Below are positions 15,882 through 23,641 of a stretch of DNA of 34,688 nucleotides, piece after piece. The notes beneath the pieces were generated by a model that searched no databases, was not told the DNA's origin, and worked only from the letters and a program-made list of their open reading frames with translations. Positions within the stretch are counted from its first letter, which is position 1; each line of letters starts with the position of its first letter. Source of the DNA: Isosphaeraceae bacterium (lineage in GTDB: Bacteria; Planctomycetota; Planctomycetia; Isosphaerales; Isosphaeraceae); contig JANXSY010000118.1 of assembly GCA_025356435.1 (NCBI GenBank), forward strand, positions 1 to 34,688. The letters are read 5' to 3'. A program made the position numbers and the translations under genes.

Positions 15882-17168
15882 TCACTCGTGGTCGGCTCGG
15901 GCCGGGGTCAGTCCGACGCCCGGCGATAAGCCGAGTCGCTTCCGGATCGATCGACGGCCGAGGGTTTTTTGATATGCCTCGTAATCGGCCCGGCTCCTGT
16001 CAGCGGCTCTGGCGGCGGCAACCATCACGGCGTCGAAAGACGGTCCGTTCGACCATCGATGCAACTCTTCCGCCCGTCCATGCTCGATCGCCTCGGCTCC
16101 CCGGACGTGAGCCCAGGCCGCGATCGACCCGGCGACACGAACGACCTCGCGCAGTTTCGCGGTATCACCACGAAGTCGGCTCAACTTCGATCGATTGGCC
16201 TCCGGGATCATCTCCCTGACCCGGCAAGAGCGGCCCCCAACCTCGATCGCTGCGAGGCCACTCTCTGGCTTGTCCAAGACAAGGCGTTCCGCATTGATGA
16301 TCCGCGAGGCTTCGCCGTCGCCCCACGCTGGTTGGGGAGCTTCGACGCAAACGCGGAGGGCCGAAGGAGAGGCCTCCTTGACGTCGAGCAAGCGAATTCG
16401 GTCTTCATCGGTCCCCCCTTTGACGAGGACCAGGAATCGCCTTGTCCCGAGGCTCCCGAGTCCCGCGATCCGGGTCGTGACGTCGAGGACTCTGATCGAC
16501 CGGTGATGTTCGGATCGTGTCGCGAGCTCCTCGAACGCCTTCACAATCTCGTTACGTTTCTTGGTGCTGACCGACTGTTTCTTGGGGTCGATTTGGATGA
16601 CGGAGTGCCCCAGCCTTTTCGAGTACTGGGTCTGGGCGGCGAGCAGGGCCTCTCGCGAACTGATGGCCGTCGGGGTGATAAGCTCCCGGATCGCGCCCTG
16701 ACTGGTGAGGGGGTCGATGACCCCGATCCGTCCCGAAACGGCCGACACGGCGACTTCTTTTCGATAGGCGTCGAGAAACTCAACGACTGTCCCGGCGGCA
16801 AGGCTTGTAGGCAGCCGCCACTCCTCGGCTGCCAGAAAGATGCTCGCTGAGCACCGGACCAGGTCGATCCCGCAAGGTGCGACGTAGGCCTCGTCGAAGT
16901 CGTTGATCGCGAACCGGCAGTCGCCGGCGTCAGTGAGATACGCCCCGAAGTTTTCGAGATGGAGGTCGCCGCAGATGAGCCCGAGCGGACCGGCGTCAAT
17001 CGGTTGTAGGCTCGGCCATTCCCTCGCGAACAGATGATTCGTCCCTCGGAAGAAGCCAAAGACGCCCGACGCCATCTGCTCCAGCTTCATCCGAACGAGA
17101 GGGCCTTTTCGCCCCTTGTTCGCCTTCATTATTTCTTCGAGAACGACATCGCTGGTCTTCGAACTCAT
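15882..17168 (-). CDS. DUF2252 family protein (kinase-like fold)
   Basis: 428 residues from an ATG with GGAGG 7 nt upstream. It matches DUF2252: VFGFFRGTNHLFA near residue 40, CGDLHLENFGAY near 68 and FAINDFDEAYVAP near 85. HLEN and DFDEA resemble the catalytic-loop and DFG-like motifs of the aminoglycoside phosphotransferase/kinase-like superfamily. A later block, LVKGGTDEDRIRLLDVKEA, contains the conserved strand with Lys. Function in this family is not established; ATP-dependent phosphorylation is an inference from the fold. It lies 26 nt downstream of the M28 peptidase gene on the same strand and is probably co-transcribed with it. Confidence 0.85.
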   Translation of the reverse strand: MSSKTSDVVLEEIMKANKGRKGPLVRMKLEQMASGVFGFFRGTNHLFAREWPSLQPIDAGPLGLICGDLHLENFGAYLTDAGDCRFAINDFDEAYVAPCGIDLVRCSASIFLAAEEWRLPTSLAAGTVVEFLDAYRKEVAVSAVSGRIGVIDPLTSQGAIRELITPTAISSREALLAAQTQYSKRLGHSVIQIDPKKQSVSTKKRNEIVKAFEELATRSEHHRSIRVLDVTTRIAGLGSLGTRRFLVLVKGGTDEDRIRLLDVKEASPSALRVCVEAPQPAWGDGEASRIINAERLVLDKPESGLAAIEVGGRSCRVREMIPEANRSKLSRLRGDTAKLREVVRVAGSIAAWAHVRGAEAIEHGRAEELHRWSNGPSFDAVMVAAARAADRSRADYEAYQKTLGRRSIRKRLGLSPGVGLTPARADHE

Positions 17169-17194
17169 TATCTCGCCTCCACTTTCCTATCGAA

Positions 17195-18415
17195 CTAAAA
17201 AACCGACGCCATCACCACCTGGGCGACGCGGATCAGGCTTGCTCGCTCGGCGGGCGTGATCTGACCCCGGCCGATGATCGCTTCGATCGTCTTGACCGAG
17301 CTCTCGATGAGAAACAACGACGTTCGGCCGATTTTGAGGGTTGCTCGGTCTGCGATGAGGATCTTGTAAATGTCGCGCAGGGTCCGCGCCTCATCGAGCC
17401 CATGCTCCGGCGGGCTGAGCCACTCCGGTTTGACTTCCGCCTGGAGGGCGCTTCGGACGACCCCGTAGATGACCTGGCTGATCGCCTCCGCCTTGGGATA
17501 GTCGAGGGTCTCGGGGACATCCTGCGGCGTGTGATAGCACGGATTTTCGCCGGTCGAGAAGAAGAGGAATGGCACCTTTCGCGACCGGAACGGGCCGTAG
17601 TCGCTCCGGTCGATCACGAGCAAGTCGGCACCGAGCGTCCCCACGACGAGCGACTTCCCGAGCGTGGCCTGCCTGATCCACTCGCGGCTCGCCGGATAGT
17701 GCTCGGTCCCCATGACGAAGACGTGGCGCTCGCAGACGCCGCCCAGGGACCGGCCGATCATGTCTGCGGTGACGAAGAGGACGACCCGATCGAGAGGGAC
17801 CGGGGAATGCTCCGCGAAGAATCGCGAGCCGATCAGCCCCCGTTCTTCGAGATCAAAGCCGACGATCATGACGCTCCGCTTCGGCCGCTCGGGAGACTCG
17901 ACGAGGCATCGGGCTACTTCCAGCATCATCGCGACGGCCGAGGCGTTGTCGTCGGCACCGGGGAAGAGGACCCCGTTGCGGACGCCGAGATGGTCGAAGT
18001 GCGCGGCGATGATAACCCATTCGTCTTTGAACTTGGGATCGCTCCCAACTAGCCTTGCGCCAACGTTCCGTCCCATCGGCCGGTCGGGATCGCGGTCGGG
18101 GAAGTCTTGAACATAGGAGCCGTCGAACAGGGGTTCGAGCCGCAGTCGCTTGAATTCATCGATGAGATACGACCGAGATTTTTCGGCGACGGCCCCCTGC
18201 CGCCCACCGAATTCGGCCGACGCCAGGGTCTCGACATGGCGCTTGATCCGCGCGAGTTCGGGCTCGGCGGCGTGCAGTGAGGTCAGGCCGACGAGGACAA
18301 GCACGAAAGACCGAAGGACCGTCGCACCCCCTACGCCTCGTCCATCCCGCAAGACCCCATCTCCGAGCCGCTTTTTTTTCGACGCGTTTCGACGCGACGT
18401 CGTTTTGTGTGTCAT
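17195..18415 (-). CDS. Secreted M28-family zinc aminopeptidase
   Basis: 406 residues from the ATG at 18415. A TTG at 18352 with GGAG 8 nt upstream would give a cleaner signal peptide and may be the real start. A hydrophobic segment VLRSFVLVLVGLTSLHAA (about 33-50) precedes the mature part. Co-catalytic zinc ligands of M28 are all visible: H139 (AAHFDHLG), the bridging Asp at 155 (GADDNASA), E190-E191 (DLEERGLIG) and H295 (CYHTPQD), plus D218 (TADMIG). The family removes N-terminal amino acids from peptides, in the periplasm or outside the cell. A C-terminal extension after about residue 330 has no clear domain. It is transcribed away from the small secreted-protein gene. Confidence 0.9.
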   Translation of the reverse strand: MTHKTTSRRNASKKKRLGDGVLRDGRGVGGATVLRSFVLVLVGLTSLHAAEPELARIKRHVETLASAEFGGRQGAVAEKSRSYLIDEFKRLRLEPLFDGSYVQDFPDRDPDRPMGRNVGARLVGSDPKFKDEWVIIAAHFDHLGVRNGVLFPGADDNASAVAMMLEVARCLVESPERPKRSVMIVGFDLEERGLIGSRFFAEHSPVPLDRVVLFVTADMIGRSLGGVCERHVFVMGTEHYPASREWIRQATLGKSLVVGTLGADLLVIDRSDYGPFRSRKVPFLFFSTGENPCYHTPQDVPETLDYPKAEAISQVIYGVVRSALQAEVKPEWLSPPEHGLDEARTLRDIYKILIADRATLKIGRTSLFLIESSVKTIEAIIGRGQITPAERASLIRVAQVVMASVF

Positions 18416-18429
18416 GCTGAAGATTGTCC

Positions 18430-18443
18430 GGGAAATAGTTCCC
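18430..18443. repeat. GGGAA-ATAG-TTCCC palindrome between divergent genes
   Basis: A 5-bp perfect inverted repeat with a 4-nt centre lies 16 nt before the small secreted-protein start and 14 nt before the M28 ATG. It is placed like an operator, but it is short and could occur by chance. Confidence 0.3.
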
Positions 18444-18459
18444 TACACGGAGGTGGAAC

Positions 18460-18801
18460 GTGTCTCGCTCGACGATCTACAAGGCGCTCGCCATTGCTAT
18501 CGCCCTCTTGGGCGTCACCGGAGTCAACCCGGCCAAGGCCCAGGATTGGGGCGACTATTTGCACTGGCCATATAATCCGCCCCAGGTTCCAGCCAACGGT
18601 TCCGAATACAAATCCCTCTACGACGGGTTCTACACCTACCCGCGCGAGCAGCGGATCGTTCCCCAGATTCAGGGGCCACTCTACCGCAACTTCTACGGCG
18701 GCAAGCGGGTCTTCGGCCACCGCCAACCGGCCGGCGGCGTCCATGGGCTTAACAAGATGAAGTATTACTCCGGTTATCACTTCACCCTCGACGTCTTCTG
18801 A
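18460..18801 (+). CDS. Small secreted protein of unknown function
   Basis: 113 residues. It starts at a GTG with GGAGG 6 nt upstream, a strong ribosome binding site. Residues 1-27 form a clear signal peptide (KALAIAIALLGVTGV, cleavage after PAKA). The mature 86 residues are rich in Tyr, Pro and Gly (WPYNPPQVP, FYTYPREQR, YYSGYHF) and contain no Cys. No family is recognised. The compact gene, strong ribosome binding site and very good terminator suggest high expression of a single-gene transcript. A cell-wall, matrix or secreted structural role is possible; that is inference. Confidence 0.75.
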   Translation: MSRSTIYKALAIAIALLGVTGVNPAKAQDWGDYLHWPYNPPQVPANGSEYKSLYDGFYTYPREQRIVPQIQGPLYRNFYGGKRVFGHRQPAGGVHGLNKMKYYSGYHFTLDVF

Positions 18802-18835
18802 GCCCGCGTCGTCCTACCCGATGAAACACCATACG

Positions 18836-18874
18836 ACGCCCTGGCCGCCAAACAAAGGCGGTCGGGGCGTTTTT
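18836..18874 (+). terminator. Strong intrinsic terminator of the small secreted-protein gene
   Basis: A fully paired 14-bp stem (18836-18849 with 18857-18870, including two G-U pairs), a 7-nt loop AAACAAA, then TTTTT (18870-18874). It starts 35 nt after the stop codon. The minus-strand side has no T-run, so it acts mainly on the plus strand. Confidence 0.9.
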
Positions 18875-18880
18875 GGTCGT

Positions 18881-20080
18881 TCAACCGAGTGAACAGGCGA
18901 CCTGATAATAGGCGTCGGCCGCCGTCCTGACCTGATCGAGTTCGATCCACTCATCTTTCGTGTGGGCCTGGGCGATATCGCCGGGTCCGAAGACGAAACA
19001 AGGCACCCCCGCTTCGCCGAGCGGCCCCGCGTCGGTCCCGAAGGGGACTCCGCCCACGTCCGGCCGCCTACCGGTCGCGAGCGCGATCGCGTCGATCACC
19101 GCCTCACGCCACGGCCCCGACTTGCAGCCGGAAGGCGAGAGCGCCGGCATCCGCACCCAGGGAGGCAAGAATTCTACGTCTCCCAGGTCGACATCTCGAC
19201 TGCGGAGATAGTCTTCGACTCCCTTCGGACAATCAATCAAAACCTCGCCGGGGATAACGCGACGATCGATCTCGATCTGACACCAATCCGGAACGACGTT
19301 CACGCTCTGCCCACCTTCGATCCTGCCGACGGATAGCGTTGGGGGACCGAGAACCGCATCCGGGGGCGAGGCAGCCAGGACCTCCGCATACACCTTGAGG
19401 TGCCCGACGACCTCCGCCATCCGATAGATGGCGTTCTTGCCGAGCAAGGGCGTCGAGCTATGGCAGGCGACCCCTTTGACCAGGATCTTCCAGCGCACGG
19501 CCCCTTTGTGTCGGTCGACGAGGTTCAGCCTCGTCGGCTCGGCCACGATCGCCAGGTCGGCCCGGTGGGCGTAAGTCGCGAGGTCGGATGATCCGAGGTG
19601 CGTGAACTCCTCATCCACGGTGCATGCCATGAGCACCGAGGCCGAACCCCGAGGACGCTCCTTCACGAGCCGGGCGAAGGCGAGCAGCATCGCCGTCATC
19701 CCGCCTTTGACGTCGCACGAACCGCGACCATAGAGCCGATCGCCGATCACGTCGGGACGGAACGGGTCGATCGTCATCCCTTCGACAGGCACTGTGTCTT
19801 GATGGGCGTCGAACAGGAGCGTCTTCGACGACGACGGGGCATCGTATCTTGCGAGGATATTATCCCGGCCCGGCGCGATCGTCCGTCGTTCGACCGAGAC
19901 CCCGAGGTCGCGCAGCCAGTCCACAAGATAGTCGGACATTCCCCCTTCGAGGAATTCGGATCCGGAGAGGGGGCGGCCCATCGGGTTGACGCTGGGAATC
20001 GCCACGAGGTCGGCGAGCAATCGCGTCACGGCATCCAAAACTGCGGCTCCGATTAAGACGAACTCGGTCGATCCTGTCAC
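18881..20080 (-). CDS. M20-family metallo-deacylase/peptidase (ArgE/DapE-like)
   Basis: 399 residues from a GTG at 20080. A TTG at 20038 with GGAG 8 nt upstream, giving MDAVTRLLADL, is an equally good start. The metal-binding set of M20 enzymes is complete: H93 and D95 (FDAHQDTV), D123 (SCDVKGG), E157-E158 (TVDEEF), E181 (VAEPT) and a His in AQAHTKDEWI. A dimerisation lid domain lies at about 190-300. The family hydrolyses N-acyl amino acids or dipeptides (N-acetylornithine, succinyl-diaminopimelate). The exact substrate cannot be told, because specificity residues differ between subfamilies. It is 31 nt downstream of the PIG-L gene, so the two deacylases may be co-transcribed. Confidence 0.88.
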   Translation of the reverse strand: MTGSTEFVLIGAAVLDAVTRLLADLVAIPSVNPMGRPLSGSEFLEGGMSDYLVDWLRDLGVSVERRTIAPGRDNILARYDAPSSSKTLLFDAHQDTVPVEGMTIDPFRPDVIGDRLYGRGSCDVKGGMTAMLLAFARLVKERPRGSASVLMACTVDEEFTHLGSSDLATYAHRADLAIVAEPTRLNLVDRHKGAVRWKILVKGVACHSSTPLLGKNAIYRMAEVVGHLKVYAEVLAASPPDAVLGPPTLSVGRIEGGQSVNVVPDWCQIEIDRRVIPGEVLIDCPKGVEDYLRSRDVDLGDVEFLPPWVRMPALSPSGCKSGPWREAVIDAIALATGRRPDVGGVPFGTDAGPLGEAGVPCFVFGPGDIAQAHTKDEWIELDQVRTAADAYYQVACSLG

Positions 20081-20111
20081 GGATTGATTTTACCCGCTCC
20101 AGTCCCCTCCG

Positions 20112-20951
20112 TCAGCAACTCCGATCCGAAAACGGGAAGAGACGAGCAATCGCTTCCTCGTCAAACGGAGCACCATACTCGCATCCTTCGAAGGCTTCGA
20201 CCAACTCGATCGCTTGGCCGTGCTCGTCGCCGTATTGCGCTCTGATAGCATTTCGGTGCCGATCTGCGAGATTGCGGGTCAAGTCGCGAATTCTGGTCTC
20301 AAGCCAGGCACGGCGACCCTCGACCGACTCGGGCACGTCGGCAAATCGTCCCATATTCGCCGGGAGCCACTCATAGAACTGGGACTCATGCGAATCGAGC
20401 ATGGATATCTTCTCTTCCCAGGCCGAAGAGATATCGAGGAGGACTGTCGGCTCGAAGGGATAGGGGCGAAGGAAGTCGTCCGACAAGTAAGCAATCACAG
20501 GATCGCGGCGGAGGTGGGGGACGTCCGGGCAGATCGCTGGGACCGTTAGCAGATAGGCGGCATCTTGCACGAGCAGGCTCGTCGCCCGGTGGTCGGGATG
20601 ATAATCGTTCGGGCGATGCGTCAGCACGAGGTCGGGATGATAGACTCGGATCGAGCGAATCATTTCTTCCCGACGTTCGAGATCGGGTACGAGACGACCG
20701 TCGGGGTTGTCCCAGACTTCCGTCTCGATCCCGAAAGGCGCTGCGGCTCGGCGGGCCTCTTCACGTCTCCGCTCGACGAGAGGTGCTCCCCACTCGCGAT
20801 GGTGTCCCGCCTCGCCGTTCGTGACGGAGAGAAATTTTACCGAGTGTCCGAGGCGTCGGTAGAGCGTTGCAAGGCCCCCAGCACGATATTCCGCATCGTC
20901 AGGGTGCGCCCCGACCACGAGAAGTTTGAGATTGTGAGCAATACTCGACAT
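20112..20951 (-). CDS. PIG-L / LmbE-family zinc deacetylase
   Basis: 279 residues. The start ATG has an AGAGAG ribosome binding site 5 nt upstream. Residues 15-19 read AHPDD, the zinc and catalytic motif of the family. The later HPDH in NDYHPDHRAT supplies the third ligand. Family members remove acetyl groups from N-acetylglucosaminyl conjugates (GlcNAc-PI, the mycothiol and bacillithiol precursors) and from some antibiotics. The mid-section (GAPLVERRREEARRAA, FGIETEVWDNPDGRLVP) is typical of the bacillithiol/BshB-type branch. No thiol-synthesis partner genes are visible nearby, so the substrate is open. Confidence 0.9.
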   Translation of the reverse strand: MSSIAHNLKLLVVGAHPDDAEYRAGGLATLYRRLGHSVKFLSVTNGEAGHHREWGAPLVERRREEARRAAAPFGIETEVWDNPDGRLVPDLERREEMIRSIRVYHPDLVLTHRPNDYHPDHRATSLLVQDAAYLLTVPAICPDVPHLRRDPVIAYLSDDFLRPYPFEPTVLLDISSAWEEKISMLDSHESQFYEWLPANMGRFADVPESVEGRRAWLETRIRDLTRNLADRHRNAIRAQYGDEHGQAIELVEAFEGCEYGAPFDEEAIARLFPFSDRSC

Positions 20952-21056
20952 AAAAACTCTCTTTAACTCTTGTTTATGAAGAATGTTATAGAATGAAAAT
21001 GCGAAGTTGTTTCACTGTGATTGAATCTCCCCGCTTGAACCCGACCGCGAGTCGTT

Positions 21057-21072
21057 TGGCACGAGTATCGCT
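21057..21072 (+). promoter_or_regulatory. Candidate sigma-54 (-24/-12) promoter of the aminomutase operon
   Basis: TGGCAC, five nt, TCGCT, with GG and GC exactly 12 nt apart, matches the TGGCAC-N5-TTGC(A/T) consensus at all but one or two positions. It is 155 nt upstream of the aminomutase start, in the divergent gap after the PIG-L gene. No enhancer-binding-protein site was identified. Confidence 0.4.
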
Positions 21073-21227
21073 TAAGGTTGCGGCTCGCGCCTTTTTTCGG
21101 GTCGGAGATCTTTCCCCTTGTTCGGATTGAAGTTTGATCTAGAATCCCACAAATCACATCGGAGGATCGGGCGATTGATAAGTCGGCGATCCTTCCCAAC
21201 CCTTCGAGTTTGGGGGTCAGGTTCACG

Positions 21228-22619
21228 ATGAGTGAGTCGAGCAGCTCACCGGCCACACTCGTCGCCATCCCAAGCGGAACGGATTTCCGGGATGACGACG
21301 AGCCTCCCAGTCCGACAACGCCGAGGTCAAGACGACATCCCGCCTGGTCCGACATCTCCGACGCGGAATGGAATGACTGGCGCTGGCAGGCCCAGCACGC
21401 CGTCCGACACGCCAAGCAACTCGTCGAACTCCTCTCCTTCTCGCCCGACGAGATCCGGGCGATCCAGTCGCTCGAAGCTCAGTATAAGTTAGCAATTCCT
21501 CCTTACTACTTCTCGCTCATCGACCCCGAAGATCGGCTCGACCCGATCCGGCTCCAGTCTGTCCCCTCTCCGCTCGAACTCCTCGGCGCGGTCGGGGCCG
21601 AAGAAGAAGACCCGCTCGACGAGGATAAAGACTCACCCGTCCCCGGCCTGACCCATCGCTATCCTGACCGGGCTTTGCTCGTTACGACGCACGTCTGTAC
21701 GATGTACTGCCGGTTTTGTACCCGGAAACGCGCGACGATGAAACGCGGAGGCTGGGACTCGGTCTCGCGCGACGATCGACGGATGGTCGAATATATCGCC
21801 GGACATCCCGAGATTCACGACGTGATCATCTCGGGCGGAGACCCGCTGACGCTCCCGATCGAGAAGCTCGCGTTCTTCGTCGAGAATCTCACCGCGATCC
21901 CCCACCTCGACGTGATCCGTATCGGCACGCGAGTGCCCGTCACCTTGCCGCAACGGCTCGACGACGACGAGGTGGTCGAGTTGCTGGCCGAGTCAGGGAA
22001 GATCTGGATTCAGACCCACTTCAACCACCCGCGTGAGGTCACTCCCGAGGCCGATCGGGCCTGCAAGAAGCTGCGGATGGGCGGCATGCCGATCAACAAC
22101 CATGCTGTCCTGCTCAAAGGCGTCAACGACAGCCTCGAAACCCAGCGTGACCTCTGCCGGGCCTTGCTCCGGATCAAGGTCCGCCCTTACTACCTCTTCC
22201 ATTGCGACCCAGTCACCGGCGCGGGGCACTTCCGCACTCCCGTCTGGAAGGGGATCGAGATCATCGAAGGGCTGCGCGGGCACATCTCCGGGCTGGGCGT
22301 ACCGACTTATGTCGTCGATGCACCTCGCGGCGGTGGCAAGATCCCGCTCGGTCCGAACTATCTCCTCTCGGCCTCGAACGACTCGGTCGTCCTCCGAAAT
22401 TATGAAGGGATGATCATTCATTATCATCCAACTGGCGACGCGCCGGGGCCCGCAAGTTCGGTCGAGACCCAAGGCGTGAGCGCCCTGCTCGAAGGCCAGG
22501 CCGAGGTCCTCGTCCCCGAAGGTAATCCTAGGCTACGTCGTCGCGCATTGAAGGCAGCGAAAGCGAACGGCAGCAACGGCAACGGACATCACTCCAACGG
22601 CGATGGAGCCTCCCATTGA
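21228..22619 (+). CDS. kamA: Lysine 2,3-aminomutase (KamA-type radical SAM enzyme)
   Basis: 463 residues from the ATG at 21228, with AGG 6 nt upstream; a TTG at 21210 is possible. It interconverts L-lysine and L-beta-lysine using a [4Fe-4S] cluster, SAM and PLP. The cluster cysteines are C157, C161 and C164 (CTMYCRFC). The N-terminal WNDWRWQ and IPPYYFSLIDPED blocks are typical of full-length aminomutases, not of the shorter EpmB. The PLP lysine is K371 (GGGKIP). D327 (HCDPVTG) and D364 (VVDAPRG) match the two Asp residues that bind the substrate's terminal amine in the Clostridium subterminale enzyme. Their spacing to each other and to the PLP Lys (37 and 7 residues) is the same as there. 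It has a Gly/Asn/His-rich C-terminal tail. It is first in a five-gene coupled operon. Confidence 0.9.
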   Translation: MSESSSSPATLVAIPSGTDFRDDDEPPSPTTPRSRRHPAWSDISDAEWNDWRWQAQHAVRHAKQLVELLSFSPDEIRAIQSLEAQYKLAIPPYYFSLIDPEDRLDPIRLQSVPSPLELLGAVGAEEEDPLDEDKDSPVPGLTHRYPDRALLVTTHVCTMYCRFCTRKRATMKRGGWDSVSRDDRRMVEYIAGHPEIHDVIISGGDPLTLPIEKLAFFVENLTAIPHLDVIRIGTRVPVTLPQRLDDDEVVELLAESGKIWIQTHFNHPREVTPEADRACKKLRMGGMPINNHAVLLKGVNDSLETQRDLCRALLRIKVRPYYLFHCDPVTGAGHFRTPVWKGIEIIEGLRGHISGLGVPTYVVDAPRGGGKIPLGPNYLLSASNDSVVLRNYEGMIIHYHPTGDAPGPASSVETQGVSALLEGQAEVLVPEGNPRLRRRALKAAKANGSNGNGHHSNGDGASH

Positions 22620-23641
22620 GGGTTGGAATCGCGTTTGACCTTCTCCCCGCCGGCCCGTCGCGTCACTCGACCGACGGGCCGGACGATGCTTACGAAGAAT
22701 TCGACAAGCCGGAGACCGTGGAAGCGCTCGCAGATGTGCTCCGTGGCCGAGGTCATGAGATCTCGCTCCTCGGCAACGGTCGTGAATTCATCCGGAGCGT
22801 CCTCGACAGTCCGCCCGACCTGGTCTGGAACATGGCCGAGGGGAGCGGCATCGGCCGTTGTCGTGAGGCTCGACTCCCCGCCTTCCTTGAGATGCTCGGC
22901 ATCCCCTACACGGGGTCCGACCCGCTGACTCTCGCGGCGAGCCTTGATAAAGACGTCGCGAAACAACTGGTCGCTACGCGTGGTGATGTACCTATTCCCG
23001 ATGGTCACGCCCTACCTCTCGGCTGTGATGACACGACGTTTGAGACGCTGATTACTCCGCTGATCGCCCGGGGATGTGTGCTCCTTAAGCCGACTTTTGA
23101 AGGCTCCAGCAAAGGCATCCGGTCGCGATGTCTCGCGATGACTCTCGATGAAGCCTGGGCGACTTACAAGGAACTCTCACAGGCTTATCTCCAGCCTATT
23201 CTTATCGAAGAATTCATCGTTGGCGAAGAGGTCACGGTCGGACTCGTCGGCAATGGGGCGGGCCTTGAAGCGATCGGCGCGATGCGGATCGTGCCGAAGC
23301 AGGCTGATCCCCTCTTCGTCTACTCGATCGAAGTGAAGCGAGACTGGGCGCTTCGTGTTGACTATGAGACGCCAGCGAAATTGAGTCCCCACGTCATGGC
23401 CAGGCTCCTCCACGCCGCGGATGCGTGCTACGAACGGCTCGGTTGTCGCGACCTGGCCCGGATCGACTTCCGAGTCCGCGACGGCATCCCGTATTTCATC
23501 GAAGCCAACCCCCTGCCCGGCCTGGCCCCCGTGACGAGCGACCTCGTGATCCTCGCGGCGGGTTACGGTCTTTCGCACGCCGACCTGATCGGACGGATCT
23601 TTTCCGCCGCGCTCGGTCGGCTCGGGATGGTCGAGCGATGA
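22616..23641 (+). CDS. ATP-grasp ligase, D-alanine-D-alanine-ligase-like (first copy)
   Basis: 341 residues. It starts at a TTG that overlaps the aminomutase stop (TTGA), with GGAG 7 nt upstream, so translation is probably coupled. The ATP-grasp signature is complete: VLLKPTFEGSSKGI (the glycine-rich loop and ATP-binding Lys), ILIEEFIVGEEVTVGL, and the Mg ligands in LARIDFRVRDG and YFIEANPLPGL. The N-terminal domain (GHEISLLGNG, LVWNMAEG, IPYTGSDPLT) is Ddl-like. Ddl-type enzymes form an amide from a carboxyl-phosphate and an amine. Two copies beside an aminomutase, away from cell-wall genes, suggest ligation of amino acids, perhaps beta-lysine, not peptidoglycan synthesis. Confidence 0.85.
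   Translation: MRVGIAFDLLPAGPSRHSTDGPDDAYEEFDKPETVEALADVLRGRGHEISLLGNGREFIRSVLDSPPDLVWNMAEGSGIGRCREARLPAFLEMLGIPYTGSDPLTLAASLDKDVAKQLVATRGDVPIPDGHALPLGCDDTTFETLITPLIARGCVLLKPTFEGSSKGIRSRCLAMTLDEAWATYKELSQAYLQPILIEEFIVGEEVTVGLVGNGAGLEAIGAMRIVPKQADPLFVYSIEVKRDWALRVDYETPAKLSPHVMARLLHAADACYERLGCRDLARIDFRVRDGIPYFIEANPLPGLAPVTSDLVILAAGYGLSHADLIGRIFSAALGRLGMVER

Noticed and set aside
18377..18396. Tandem TTTCGACGCG repeat next to an eight-T run at the M28 N-terminus
   Set aside because: Two 10-bp units only; probably chance or a quirk of the basic, Lys-rich codons. The run could hide an indel, but the frame remains sensible.
20985..21013. TATAAC box as a promoter of the PIG-L gene
   Set aside because: The -35 region (GAAACA at 17 nt) matches only three of six positions.
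21228..22619. Aminomutase as EpmB, the EF-P lysine modification enzyme
   Set aside because: The protein is longer than EpmB and has the full-length aminomutase N-terminus, and the nearby EF-P has no lysine at the tip. No EpmA is present in the window.
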